In this document: piece after piece, positions 34,331 to 47,008 of the stretch
How the letters are laid out: the number at the start of each line of letters is the position of its first letter
Position numbering within the stretch: the first letter of the stretch is position 1
NCBI GenBank assembly: GCA_964034945.1
Contig: OZ035960.1
Location: forward strand, 29,437,487-29,501,486
DNA length: 64,000 nt
From: Chrysopilus asiliformis
Taxonomy: Eukaryota > Arthropoda > Insecta > Diptera > Rhagionidae
Direction: 5' to 3'
The notes under the pieces: generated by a model
The model's input: only the letters and a program-made list of their open reading frames with translations
The model's database searches: none
What the model was told of the DNA's origin: nothing
Position numbers and translations under genes: made by a program

Positions 34331-35682
34331 AGGAAAAATTGTGGGGAAAATATATTGGAATTCTAAATGGTACATCGGTACAATCACTGACATTACTGCT
34401 GAATTGTCCAATTAAAAATTCTTTTGGAACATGGTACAAAAAAGGACCATTTTGACAGGGAAAAACTTGAATCTACAGTCAAAATTCCATAATTTGTATC
34501 GAAAATTTGACCGTTGGTACATGGTACAAAATAACTGGAACTCGAGATGGATTTCCAACCAATTTGATTCATTGAAGAGTGCTGTAAGAACACTTTTGTT
34601 ACATAAGTCAGATCAGCATTTTATAAAATTGATTAAAAATAAATTGTGTCATTTTCCCGATCAATAAAATTTAATTTTTCTCGGCAGCAGCTGCATTACA
34701 CCATTGAAAAATCATTTCCATCAATCAAATTCGTCAGTCACAACCCGATTCTGTATAAATCAATGTGTCGAATATATCAAAATTAATAAATTGTTCACTG
34801 GGCCGAGTGTGTTTAAATTTACTTACTTTATTATCAAATAAAATAAAACAATAAATGTGACTGTATTTCGATTAAATTGTCCTTAAACAAATCAATTGCA
34901 ATAAATTGAATTTCCCTGATGCATTCAATGAATATGCATTTATCATTCGTTTAGTTTAGGGCAGCCAACATACATTTTTTTTCCCTCATATTGGTCACTC
35001 AATGTATTGACATATTATCATCATAATATGTATTGTATATAAATATATCAGTCGATTTGTGGAAATCATGCGCATCAATCGATAACGTTTTATTTTTTTC
35101 TGATTTAATATTCCAATGTATGTAAATATTGAGCTGCATTTGCAGGCATACTTTTCAACACAAGATACAATATATCTCGGTTTTCAACATATACGCAAAT
35201 TCAATTTTAAACATGGGGAATGAGTTGACGTTTTATGTAAACACTTGGTATGTAATAACATTTTAATTGCCGTAAATTAATTTCAATTTAGGGTCTTAAT
35301 TAAATATTTCGAGAAAATTCAATCGTAAACACTCGATCAAAAATAATAAAGCTACCAGCATTGATGTTAACTCACTCAATTTAGAGTCCATTGGGAATTT
35401 ACAATATTTTGTAACATTTTGCTGCTAGCAGTTTGCTTTGGTAGCAGATTGTAAAATGAAATACTTATACTTATAGCAGATATAAATCGTGCCAAATTTT
35501 ATGCAAAAATAATATAAAAACAATTATTGGTATCCATATTCAATTATGTAAAAATTTGTCTTGGCTTGGCAAATCATTGAAAAAATTTCAAAAAAAATAT
35601 TATTTTTGTGCTCGAAGCTTAGGGTTTCGGCAGAGTTTTCCAAAATTGGCAAAATGACAAAAAACCTTAAAAACTCAATTTT
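34331..35682. other. AT-rich DNA without recognisable genes
   Basis: Near 34360-34540 the word ggtacatgg/ggtacaa recurs, possibly a decayed repeat. From 34680 to 35640 nothing is recognised. Confidence 0.3.
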
Positions 35683-36244
35683 TATACCCGTATGGTGAAA
35701 CCAAAGGGTATATTAACTTTCCTTACCGTTTGTAACGCCAAGATCCCGTCATCACACACAAAAATGAATTACACCAGTGTGTTTAGAATGATAAAAATAA
35801 TTAATTTTTGCATGTCCATCCGTCCGTCTGTCCGTCCGTCTGTCCGTCGGTCCTTCCGTTTGTGGCGCGAATTGCGGGCGCACGGACTGAGCTAGAGACT
35901 TGAAATTTTGTGCAGATCCGTTTTTCGTAAAGGCTAAGTTCGTTAATGGGCAAAAATGGACCATTAGGGGGGGGTACCCCCCATACGAACGAAATCGTTT
36001 TTTGTGAATATCTCAAAAACGGTGCATCTTATCTAAAAAGTCCAAAAACAAAAGTTGTTTAGGATATGATTCTACATAAAACTCCCATACATAAAAATCC
36101 GATTGGAATAAATTTTAAAAAATCTTATTGGAAAGTTTGACTTCAAAGTGGAATTTTGGTACAACTGTTCGAATTTTGATACGAATATCACCATACGGGT
36201 CTCCAATGATTGCCAGATTGGCAATTATAGCTTTTGTTATGTTT
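35683..36244 (+). mobile_element. HINE-like element type 2, full length
   Basis: The 5' end TATACCCGTATGGTGAAACC pairs with atatcaccatacgggt near 36187-36200 (subterminal inverted repeat). Order: ccgtttgtaacgcc, GTCY tract 35813-35855, gcgcgaattgcgggcgcacg, ttgaaattttgtgcagatcc, a G-rich tract 35968-35980, ggtgcatcttat, 3' subterminal repeat, hairpin ttgccagattggcaa, gcttttgttatgttt. Confidence 0.82.
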
Positions 36245-36249
36245 GAAAC

Positions 36250-36520
36250 ATTTTTTGCCTCTACAATATTTAGTTTCGGAAAAAATATGTAAAAAAATAA
36301 TATTTTTTCAAATATCTCGAGAATTATTAAAGATACTTAAAAACCATTAAAGGAAAAAATGTAGAAAATTTTGTTTCCTAATTTTATAAAAGTGCATTAT
36401 TTTTGGAGAGATTTAACAAAAAAACTGATTTTTTTTTTAAATATCTTGAGAACCCTTGGAGATACAAGAAAGGAGTCTGTCTCCGTCATGAGTTCAATAC
36501 TTTCCCTCTATAGAAAGGAA
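36250..36520 (+). repeat. Type 4 repeat fragment
   Basis: ctacaatatttagtttcgga, aaatatctcgagaattatta, then gtctgtctccgtcatgagtt and caatactttccctctatag. Directly follows the type 2 HINE. Confidence 0.5.
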
Positions 36521-36707
36521 TAAGTTCGAGAAAACTTTAGCCGGAATGGAGGCGCTCTGGAAGCAAGGTGGTCTAACCAAAAATTGACTTTTTAAGTGTG
36601 AATTTTTAACACAGCAATCTGGATCCACATTTAAGTTTTATGTTTTACTAACTATCTTCCATACTCGCCATTTCCGAATTAAAGTTCCAGAACAGCAAAA
36701 AAAAAAA

Positions 36708-37570
36708 CAACATAAGAAAAGCTACAATTGCCAGGGGCTAAACGTCAAATACTCTATATTTTATCCGACATCTCCTTTCGTTCTTCCGACCATCCTGAGC
36801 TGTGCTTCGGCATTTAAGAGTCTTCCCCTAAACTCTGGTTGAAACTATAAAAAAAATATGAGGGCTGACAAAATTTTTATGAAAGAAAACCATTTGTTTG
36901 AAAGAGGAAGGAAGGATTGGTTCGATTGGATTTTGATGTATGGAACGGTTATGTAAGCTAATGTTCTAAAAACATTTCATCTTGATAAATTTTTCGTACT
37001 ATGCACCATTTTCGAGAAAACAAGAAAAAATATTCCATTTGTATGAGAGAGGGGGGGGGGAGGGGGGGGGGGGAGGGGGGGGGGGAAAGAGGAGTCCAAC
37101 TAGAGTTAGAATCATATTCTAAATATATTTTACTTTTGACCGAGAAGCCTGCAGAACAAGCAGAACACGAAAATCGTAAATAAAAAAACGGTCACCAAAC
37201 GGTCACCAAACGGTCACCAAACGGTCAAAAATTATAATACATCAAATTTTACTTTATAAATTATTTAATGCAGCTCCCCGTTTTCTATAAATTTGTAAAA
37301 AGTTTTTCGTTTGTATTGGGGTGAAGAGAAGGAATGGTCCAATTTTGCCCGTTCAAGAACTTAGTCGATACACAAACAAAATTTCAAGTCTTTAGATCAA
37401 TCCTTTCAAAAGTTATGCTGTTCACGGATGGACAGACGAAAGACATGCGGAAATAAAAATCTTTTGTCATCCCTAACACCCTGGTTTGGTTCATTTCTGT
37501 GTCAGATGATTGGTTCGATGCGCTACAAACGTTATACTAAATCGAATATACTCTTATCATATAGAGTATA
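36708..37570 (-). mobile_element. HINE-like element type 1 with insertion and G-run
   Basis: Runs from aacataagaaaagctacaat and gccaggggctaaacgtcaaa to atcatatagagtata. The subterminal repeat actctatat is interrupted at 36766-36850 by a piece related to the foldback interior (cttccgaccatcctgagctg). The pyrimidine block of the family is here an almost pure 38-nt G tract (37049-37086). A second small tandem repeat is at 37189-37226. Confidence 0.7.
37189..37226 (+). repeat. 11-bp tandem repeat cggtcaccaaa
   Basis: Three exact units and a partial fourth (cggtc), uninterrupted. Lies inside the HINE 36708-37570. Confidence 0.95.
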
Positions 37571-39498
37571 AAAAGCATTCTTTTTACAGGACCTTCTGTT
37601 ACAAATTTTGTAATTCTAACACCAGATTCTTGATCAGCGACTCCGAAAACTCCCAAATGTGAATATTCCCGAGGAAAAACCACAAATAGGGTATTTGCGT
37701 TACCTTCTTTATTCTTTTTTTTCTCTCTCTTGTTGCATTTTGAACCTTAAAAAATGGAATTCGATATTCACCATAAAGAAAGCAGCTACTAAGAAATCCA
37801 CTGAATTCGACTCCCCTTCCTTAAATCTCAAAGTGAACCTCCTCTGAAACGGTACACCAACAGAACAGCAAAATTGTACAGAAAAAAAACTTTATTTGGA
37901 CGAAACCCAAGTAAAAACAATTAAAAATTAAGAAATGTGCGCAGCATGCAAAATTCTCTAAACATTATGCGGCGCAAAGATGTAAATCAAGAGTTGCACA
38001 GTCCCAAGTGAAAATTAAATTAATTTTTCGAGCTCTTTACATTTCATATAATATTGGCAACGGAAATTTCATAAATATCAATACCAACAAAAGCGCCCCA
38101 GCCACAATTTTTTGTGATCCAAGCGCCATTGCGGAAAATCTTTGAACAAATGCGCCGCAGGTGAAAAAAAAATTGATTTACAGCATCACCCAGCCCAAGT
38201 AGTCTATTTTTTTTTATATTTAGTTTTATTAAATTATAATGCTAAACTGAAAAATCCAGGACAAAAGTTTAGTTTCTGGGATGCCGGGAAAACATGCATA
38301 AATCCGGGAATGACCCGACCATTCGGGGACGTATGATCACCCTAACCACTTCTAATCAATGAAATCTTAAAAAAAAATGTTGTACATAATTTTATGTTAA
38401 TCAACTCCAATTAACCACAAAGGTTCTCAAATTGTGTGTTTTTTTAAAATTATAACATCATCCCAGAACATTGCAGAATGAGTTGTTTTTCCCACCAAAA
38501 TATCAAAAGATCGGATTAGTAACACCCCCACATTACTCTTAGACATAATCGAATAAATGAAATCATCCTTTACGCCTTTTATTACCATTCTTTGATTATA
38601 TAAAATGTGAAACGAAGTGAAATGATTGTCAAGCAAACAAGCAAAATGTCACACGTCTCTACTTGAACATCTCTGCATCATTTGCTCCCTAATTTTTTTT
38701 CAAGTTAAAAATTTCCCTAAGCAATTCAAAAGACAGACGAATACATATTATTCCTCAAGTATAGACCCCTTTGTCATAAAAAAAACAAAAATTATTCTAG
38801 CGGCTATGAATTTTATTCACATTACACTCCTTATGCAGAAATATAATTTCTATTATTGTGATTCGTATTCATGCTTAATTAGACGGAAAATTCAAGCACT
38901 ACAATGACATTTGTCGTATGGAAGAAATTAGAGGGGAAGAGGACAGAACTAAATAAATCCTTAACTAGAGAAAAGGGGTTGAAAACCACACAGCATTCGT
39001 CCAATTGCCCTTAGGAGTTGACGACTGAGCCAAATTGCTCGTAAGGATGAGAGTCAAGTAGCATTTCGTCGTAACACTGCAAAAGTCACACCGCATTACC
39101 CGAAAATGTAATTAAGACCAACAGTGAAATACTGACGAATGTCCTTAGTATCCTTTTTCCTTCTTTAGATTGTTTTAATGTGTTACATAAAACAAATGTT
39201 CGACGTTAGAATCTCAATTTGTGAGAAATGTGGCAATAATCATATAGGAATGTAAGTTGAGGGACACAAAGTTCAAAAGATCTGGCGTTCAAAAATTTAC
39301 AAAAAAATTGATTCGTTTTTGGCTTCAAATCTAAGATTTCACTCGGCTTACGTCCGTCCTCACGTTCAAAACAAACCTGATTAAATCCCTCAAACGGCTA
39401 ATGATGGCAGACAGAGAAGTATTTGGGTCGATTTTAATTTGCAACAAAAATCCTTGAAAAATATTTGCCTAAACCGGGTTAAGGTTGAATCACTGGCT
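37571..39498. other. AT-rich DNA with a gcgccgcagg repeat fragment
   Basis: No exon recognised. tgcgccgcaggtg near 38150 and atgcggcgcaaag near 37970 match short GC-rich words seen at 21.7, 41.8 and 46.6 kb, so part of this is an old dispersed repeat. Confidence 0.35.
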
Positions 39499-39500
39499 TA

Positions 39501-39777
39501 CACACAGAGAAAAAAAGTAAGTCTAACTATTTTATAATGGTAAATCGGGAATGCAACTAAACTAGTTAACTTCAATTACAAAAATTGTCAAACTCGATTA
39601 TTTTTATAATAAACTTAACCACTAGTAGTAAAATTTACTATTTTGTGATTAAATTGACTATTTTCGTAATTTAAATTTACTATTTTAGTAATAATCACGA
39701 TTTCCTATTATATTATAACTATTTTATAATGAGAAATCGTGACTATTACTTACAATTTACTATTTTTTCTCTGCGTG
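39501..39777. mobile_element. CACGCAG-type MITE, short copy
   Basis: TA at 39499-39500 and 39778-39779. Ends CACACAGAGAAAAAAAGTAA and TACTATTTTTTCTCTGCGTG. Near palindromic, with ttttataatggtaaatcg and mirrored cgatttcctattat. 277 bp, no ORF. Confidence 0.85.
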
Positions 39778-39895
39778 TAGGAAATATTTGAGGAGCGGAT
39801 GAGATGGGAGGGGAAATTTTAGATTACTGTATGTGGCCTTAGATACTAAAAAGCTCAGCAACGGTCTATAAAATTAAGCTCAATACACAGAAAAA

Positions 39896-40726
39896 AGTGA
39901 TATTCACCTACAATTTCAGGCTACAAAAAAATAGATGAACTACCGACAAAAGTAGACAATAGCTTGGTCTGATTATATAAATTATCTACATTTTAGTAAC
40001 TAACTGTCTATTTTTGTCGATAGTTCATCTATTTTTTGCAGTGTTGTGTCGCGTAGTCTACGTGATGTATACTACACCATTGTCTACGCGTAGACTATTA
40101 CTGTAGACAATAGTATATTCTCTACGCGTAGACAATGTAGACAATCAATAAAATAATGGTTAGCTGATTTAGTTTTAAAATCTCATTTTCTTCAATTAAT
40201 TTTAACATAATAAAGCACAATTTCCAGGAAGCAATCGCCAAATGCTGTACATGAGAACTTCGGAGCAAAAAAAAACACGATTTCACTGTGGTCACTTACT
40301 CACTGCATAAAACGATAGGAAATGAGGTTAGATTGATTCCCATACAAGCGAAAAAGACAATAAAGGCACGGCGCTGGGGTCTCTGAGGAGCCCAGAGTTT
40401 TCATATAAATTTTAAACTCTTTAGGGACATCAGCGCCTCGCCATTTCTTGTAATTGGACATTTCCTATATAGTATAGTATTAGATATATGACTCACTAAT
40501 GACTTTGTTTTGACAGATATGAGAAAGTCTACATTGTCTACGCAAGGTCGACATTGTCTACGCCAATGTCTACATTGTCTATCCCAAATCTATTGTCTAC
40601 GCTATTGTCTACACTGAAGTGTAGACAATTAGAGTCTACGCGTAGAGGAACAACACTGATTTTTTGTAACTGGCTGAAAATCAATGAAAATTATAAGTGA
40701 ATTTACTATAATCACTTTTTTCTGTG
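39896..40726. mobile_element. CACAGAAAAAAGTG-ended MITE split by a hAT
   Basis: Ends CACAGAAAAAAGTGATATTC and tataatcacttttttctgtg. Left flank TA is conserved, right is GA. Inner inverted arms aatagatgaactaccgac / gtcgatagttcatctatt. The hAT-like element 40039-40658 is inserted in the right arm. A sister family to the CACGCAG elements by end sequence. Confidence 0.7.
40039..40658. mobile_element. hAT-like element with GTCTACGCGTAGAC arrays
   Basis: Perfect 8-bp duplication ATTTTTTG (40031-40038 and 40659-40666). Ends CAGTGTTGTGTCGCGTAGTC and, inverted, CAGTGTTGTTCCTCTACGCG. Both subterminal regions are packed with ttgtctacg / cgtagacaa words, about 14 in total, several as the palindrome gtctacgcgtagac. 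No transposase. Clustered subterminal motifs are typical transposase-binding arrays in hATs; binding here is inference. Confidence 0.9.
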
Positions 40727-41044
40727 AACGATGGAAAAGTTTAACAAGATCAATTTAAAAAAATTGGTTAAAATAAAAAATTCTTTAGGCTTTTCGTTAT
40801 TTCCGCGCGCCGCCTTGTTTTAAAAATTCATTAAAATGTTTTTTTTTGCTAAAAAATTGCTTTTGGTAAGAAAATCCAAACATTTATTATATTTGGTACC
40901 AGATTCATGAACAAAATCAACGCGAAGGGAGCCCCGTCGAAAGGACAAAACATGAAATTACGCTTCTTTGGCAACTTGGGAACCTTCAATTTGTGGTTTT
41001 GTTTCACGTTTGGACCCACAACTTTTCACCTGAGGTGAGATATG

Positions 41045-41351
41045 TTTTGAATATGATTTTAACTAACTTATCTATACATCAAAATCCAGTTGGACCAATC
41101 CTTCGTCCCGCTTCCATACAAATTGAATACTTTTTTTCTATTTTCTCAAAAATTGTGCATAGTATCGAAAAATGTATGTAGAAGAAATGTGTTCTGAACA
41201 TGATTTTACATAACCGTTCCATACATCAAAATCAAATTGGACCAATCCTTCTCCACTCTCCATACAAATAGATTTTTTTTATAAAAATTTTATCTGCCCT
41301 CATATAGAGTATGCGACGATTGGCCCTTGGAAATTGTATCTTTTCTTATGT
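41045..41351 (+). mobile_element. HINE-like element type 1, 3' part
   Basis: tacatcaaaatccagttgga, tccatacaaattgaatac, ccgttccatacatcaaaatc, ccctcatatagagtatgcga and cttggaaattgtatcttttc then ttatgt. The 5' half is missing. Confidence 0.65.
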
Positions 41352-41389
41352 AAATGTCTGCTTTTAAAAAAAAATTATTTCGAATTAAC

Positions 41390-41530
41390 ATTTGTTTTGT
41401 TTTTGTTTTGACTCGCGAAGTTTTATTTCTTCTGCTAACCTGCTAGAGGCTCAGTGCACTGTGGCACTGTGTTAAAAAAGTCCACGACTGATAAAGGCAA
41501 AACAAAACGAATGGTAATTCATTAAGCACG
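41390..41530 (+). repeat. Decayed copy of the 47.0-kb inverted-repeat element
   Basis: Shares aacatttgttttgttt, gtgcactgtggcactgtgtt and cacgactgataaaggcaaaa with 47009-47217, but the arms have diverged. Confirms the element is repeated. Confidence 0.6.
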
Positions 41531-42961
41531 TTCCGCACATTCAAAAATGCACAAAAATATAAAATTAGATTCCTTTCTATTTTAAATTATTACACCCAAA
41601 AACTGAGACAAATCTTCCCTCTAATCGATCTTTCAAAACTTCCAGGCATACGAAAATTCATTTTTATCACATTTATTGAAAAATAAAGTGGGCGTAAAAT
41701 ATATGCTTTCCCCCAGGTGCCGCTTTATCTTCGTTTGGCCTTGCCACCCTGTCGTAAATGACAAAGTTTGTAGCTCAGTGCATGTTTTTCTAAGAAATAA
41801 AAAAAAAATTCGCCTGCGGCGCGTTTATCTATGGGCTTGTAGTGTACATTTGTTCATAGAAAAAAAGTGCAGTCATATAATTTTAGCACGGACACTGTAA
41901 CTATGACCTATTTCACCATTGCGAGCAAAGTGGTTCACCGAATAGGGGAGCCCCAATTTGATTTTCGCGGAGCTCTCCCATCTCTAGTTACGCCACTGCA
42001 TCTGGTATTTCAATCGAAATGGTTTCGAGAGAAAAAAATAAATAAAATAAAATAAAATATTCCAATATGACTATAGCCCGAAATTATTCAAAGATTGAGA
42101 TAATCAAATTATTAACATAAGGGTTAAGAACTTTGGGCCGACGACGTATGATTTCTTAGAAATAATGATAAAATCTCTCAAAGCGTTAAGACATCAAATA
42201 AAAAGGACTTTATCGTAATGCAATAACTAAACTAACTCGGCGAGCAAAATGTGGAGTGGCTCTCTAGCAAAGGAATCCCTTCAAATGGAAGTGTTTTGTT
42301 TCGTACCTTTCCTGTGAATTTGCACGCAATCGGCCTCTTGTGAGACAAATGATTTTCAACCTATATTATTTCTTTAATTTTTTTCCTTGAATCTCAAGTG
42401 GTTTATTAAATTTTTAGATTAGACTGATTAAATTTTAAAAAAGAATTTCACTACAAGAACAAAAATTCGTTATGAATTGTGAATTATTTTGATTAAACTG
42501 TATAACACAACCAATTCTAATTCACTGTTGTCATTCGTGTGCTTCAGCAGTTCCATGTATGGAGCAGAAGTGCTAATGAAATAGCATTGAAAATGTACAG
42601 GAAAATAATCATCATAAAAATATTTCCACATGTAAAGTCGAAAGAGGAAAAGCCGCTGACTGTCGGCATATCAAACCACTCAACTGTCGATTGGAAAAGC
42701 CAATCAATCAATTATGCGACTAATCGAATTTCCCTTTCAGTCGTCCTGTGCTTTTTTATTATCTTCCACAGTAGCCATTGTGGCAGTACTTTTCGAAGAC
42801 ATTTATGGCGAATTCGAATCACAGATTTAGAGCATACTCTACTCTGGAGGCGAATTAAATTTTTGTTTAGATATTAAAAATAGAAAATTAATTTATCATT
42901 AATTTTATGCAATATCGTATTATTGGTTGGCTACGCATCTATAATGCCTTTAATGCCTTAA

Positions 42962-43088
42962 GGCCCGTTTGCTGAAACAAGTCATAACAATTTAAGTTGT
43001 GCTTAGCCTACTTAAACCGTAGAAATTCTGGGTCTTAAATCATTTAAGTTGAACATAAGACGCTATGACTTGTTTCAGCAAACGGGCC
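42962..43088. mobile_element. 127-bp palindromic MITE (PIF/Harbinger-like), copy 2
   Basis: TAA duplications at 42959-42961 and 43089-43091. Reverse orientation relative to copy 1 at 19428-19554, single base difference (aatcattt versus aataattt). Confidence 0.93.
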
Positions 43089-43154
43089 TAAGACGCATAA
43101 CTAAGTAATACTTTTGTTCACAATTTGTCTATAATATCAAATGTTCTTGATTTT

Positions 43155-43420
43155 TTTATACTCTATATGAAAAAATATAATTGTCAGGGGCCAATAGTCA
43201 AATACTCTGTATGAGGAGAGACAAAATTTTTATGAAAAAAATCCATTTTTATGGGAGAGGAGGGGAAGAGTTACCCGATTGGACCCTAAACACATTTCGT
43301 CTTTGTAAATTCTTCGATACTATGCACCGTTTTCGAGAAAACTGAAAGAAAGTATTCCATTTGTATGGGAGAGGGGGAAGAAGAGCTCAAACTGGATTTT
43401 GACGTATGCAATTATTTTTT
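43155..43420 (-). mobile_element. HINE-like element type 1, 3' part
   Basis: aattgtcaggggccaatagt, caaatactctgtatgagg, ccatttttatgggagagg, cgttttcgagaaaactg. The 5' half, with microsatellite, is missing. Confidence 0.6.
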
Positions 43421-43902
43421 AGTGGATTTGATTCAAGGATTCATTACTATTGCTGTTCATTTTTTCATAAAGAGAGAAAAATTAATTTTTATTATTTTAC
43501 AAGTCATCGATTTACTCGAAATACAATAATCTGTTTGGATTGTAATTTCACATATTTAGCCAGTGGATTCAATTTTTAATTAATTGAATTTTAATTTGCG
43601 TAAATTAACAATTTAATCAAAATAATCAATTCATCAGTTAATACAATTTTAAAATTGAATGAGGAATTAAGGGTAGATTATTGACTGATTAAATTTTAAA
43701 TTTAACGAGCCAGTAGGTAATATCGAAAAATCAGAGTCCACACATGAATAAATACCTAAATAATGAGTAGCATTTTGTTACCGTATTTTGCAAGTAAAAA
43801 TTTGAAATATTTTTTTAAATATTTCGTAAAATTTAATTAAAAAAATAACGAATGTGACCAGAACATGATACTAGCTTGGCGACCGAACTGAGATGAACAA
43901 AT

Positions 43903-44452
43903 AAACATAACAAAAGCTATAATCTGGCATTTAAGTGAACGGCGTATGGTGATTTATTTGAACGACGAACCGTTGTATCAAAATTGCACTTTGAAGTCAA
44001 ATTTTTTCAGCAAGATTTTTTAAAATTTATTCCAACCGGATTTTGATGTATGGGAGTTTTATGTAGAATCATATCCTAAATAACTTTTGTTCTTGCATTT
44101 TTTTTTGATAAGATACACCGTTTTTGAGATATTCGCAAAAAACGTTTTCGTTGGTATAAGGGTACCCCCCCCCCCCCCCCCCCCCCGCCCAATGGTCCAT
44201 TTTTCTCCATTCACGAACTTAGCCTTGCATTTTACGAAAAACGAATCTGACTCAAATTTCAAGTCTGTAGCTCAATCCGTGCGCCCGCAATCTGCGCCAC
44301 AGACAGACAGACGGACGGACATGCAAAAATTAATTATTTTTATCATTCTAAACACACTGGTGTAATTCATTTTTTTGTGTGATGACGGGACCTTGGCGTT
44401 ACAAACGGTAAGGCAAATCTTATATACCCTTTGGTTTCACCATACGGGTATA
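43903..44452 (-). mobile_element. HINE-like element type 2, full length
   Basis: Runs from aaacataacaaaagctataa to ctttggtttcaccatacggg and tata. It contains the inverted 5' landmarks gcgttacaaacggtaaggc and cactggtgtaattcattt. The family pyrimidine tract is here a C run (44164-44190) with one G. Confidence 0.8.
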
Positions 44453-44931
44453 AAAACATAAACACAAAGCGAACAAGAAAAATCTAATGGCGATAAATTA
44501 ATGGAAACTTTTTGTGGAGTATTATTTTATAATGAACTTTTCAACCAATTGCATGCCGTGATTTTAGTTGCAATTAAAAATTGAATCTAAAATTGAAACA
44601 GATTTTAATGGGCCATCGAATTATTTTGTTTTTAACGAATAATTTTTTCAATTTTTTTTTAAATTTTTTTCTTTTTGCCGGTCAATTTTTTTTCCTTTGC
44701 AATGAAATTCTGTTGCCAGTAAAACTGTGCTGTTTCAAAAATAATTGCTATCCATTTCTTGTATAATTTCCTTCATTTATTAGCCTGAAATAAGAAATTT
44801 GATTCTTGAGATGACATCGTTAAAATAAAATATCAATGGGGAATATGGCGGGTGAAGGTATCAACTTTTTTTCTTTTGTTTGTAAATCAGGGACTTTGAG
44901 GTAACTCTAGTGGCAACCGTGTCGACCCTGT

Positions 44932-45126
44932 TTGCATTACCCGCTTCTTCAAAGTGAAATTGACATTCAGGTTCCACGACTAATCACTGTATCGATCGGA
45001 CATCCGTCAAATGCCGCTCTATTGCTGCAGGATTTTCATGAAGCGAACATTGACCCAAAGACGAACCTTCGATCACCAATTTCCCCATTAAAGCAATTGT
45101 GGTTTTGCAGAGCCATTATTAATTAG
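44932..45126 (+). other. 64-codon open frame, unassigned
   Basis: This frame (HYPLLQ..., ITVSIGHPSNAALLL, SPLKQLWFCRA) lies in DNA that is less AT-rich than its surroundings and is not part of a repeat I recognise. I know no family for it and see no clear splice sites. It could be a fragment of an old element or chance. Confidence 0.2.
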
Positions 45127-47008
45127 AATGTCTTTCCCGTCATTTCTTACGCTTCTTGCACGCGGATGTGAATTATAGGCCTAAATATTTAGACCCGATT
45201 GCGTAAATTGCTGCATTTTTAAGCCGCAAAGAACAAACCTCATGTGCCCGTGCTCTTCGCTGCTATTTGGGAACGGTATATTTTGTGAACGGCTTGTGAT
45301 AAACAGCTCTAATAAGAAACATAAATTTTGGAAATTTTACTGTCTTCAACTCTTTTTCGCTGATTCCGAATCTGAAAATGGTTTGGCCAGATTGGCTCTA
45401 GTTTTCTAAAAAAGCCAAAAAAAAATTAGAAAAAAGGATTCGTTCCTATAACTATAACACCAAGGCCTATTCGAACTACTTTTTTTTTATTGGATTCTGT
45501 CCAATCTAAAGGGGTTAGACAATGTTCGAATTATCGAATATGCGAGAAGGGAAGTCCGGGGAGCTTGAAAATATTCAAAATAACAAACAACTCGAGTATT
45601 AAAATATCCTGTGATCTAAAACATTTACCGGTACAAGTGTTAGAGTGTCTTACTAGGCAGGTCCAATCTATATAAACGACTATAGTGTTTAACCATTGAA
45701 TCATTTCTGATTCATGGTTTATACTCGACCTTTTAGCATTGAATCCTATTGGAATTTCTCGACTAGTTCGCATCCACGACTAGTTCGCATCCACATGCGA
45801 AATACGATCCAAGACAAAAATTTGGCTTAAATTAGAATATTCGCTGAGTCCTATTTGAATAAGAATGTGTCCGCCAACAGTTAGGATTCGTTCCATTTTT
45901 TTTTTTGTAGGACTGAGTCCTACATAATATTGGAGTTACTTCTAAAAACAATATAGCATTGTTTCCCCCTCAGTATAGGAATATCTCCAGCAAAAACTAT
46001 GAACGGGTGCTACTTTTGTTTGGAATATGTCTATTCTCCTCTCAGCCCTATTTACATAGTAATGATTCCACGAAAACTAGGACCAGTTCCAATATTTATG
46101 GAAGCCTTTGCTACAAAATGGTGTACCGAGTCCTATAATCGCTTTCCCATAGTTTATAGGAACGTTTCCTATGCGGATTTTTTTTTCGTGTGCTTGGCGC
46201 TAACAACACTATCCGCGTAAAATGCTATCACGACTTCTGCTGTTAATAGGTCGCAATAATAACCTAACAAATATTGAAATTTATCCATAGTTTGCAATCC
46301 ATTTAATTAGTGGCAGAGCGAGGGGAAAGCATGAATTTAGTGGTGGCAAATTCCGATCCATCATTCAGAAAAAATGTGTGTATATATATAAAAAATTAGT
46401 GGAAAGTGTGTTGATTGAAGTTCCTGTCATGGTCTAATTGGAGTTTTGGAAGAGTATTCTTATTAAAATTAATGTATCTCAAAACTTACGCCTGCGGTAG
46501 ATTTTTCTCTTTTAACATTTTCATAACTTCAGTAGCATTTATCTATAAAACATAAAGAATTGCAAAAATGAAGCTACTTTTCGCTTGAAATTATGATGCT
46601 CTAAAGTTAAATCATAGCACCGCATCATGTTTAAAAAACTTTTGCCTGCGGCGCATCTTTAATACAATATTTTTTTGCCCGGATCTGATATCTTGGTAAT
46701 GCATCGTTTCCTAAAAAATATACAGTTTTTCCAGCCCTATTTTTTTTTTTGCTTGCACGAAGCTTTTCTTTTGTTCGTTTGTGCAAGTAAACTTTTTAGT
46801 TATAGCAGAAAAATGATGATGGTTGAATTTAAAGGTCCTTTCCGGGCAGAACCTAGCCTTGCCGTCACTGAGTGCACAGCAGAAACAAAAACGAAACTTA
46901 AACCGAGGAGGCTGAAACCTACTTTGAAGTGCAGTGCTAGAATTTTTTAGTTCAGATTTTCATTTCTTTCCATAAAAAAATCACTATTAATCAAAGATTT
47001 CCTATATT

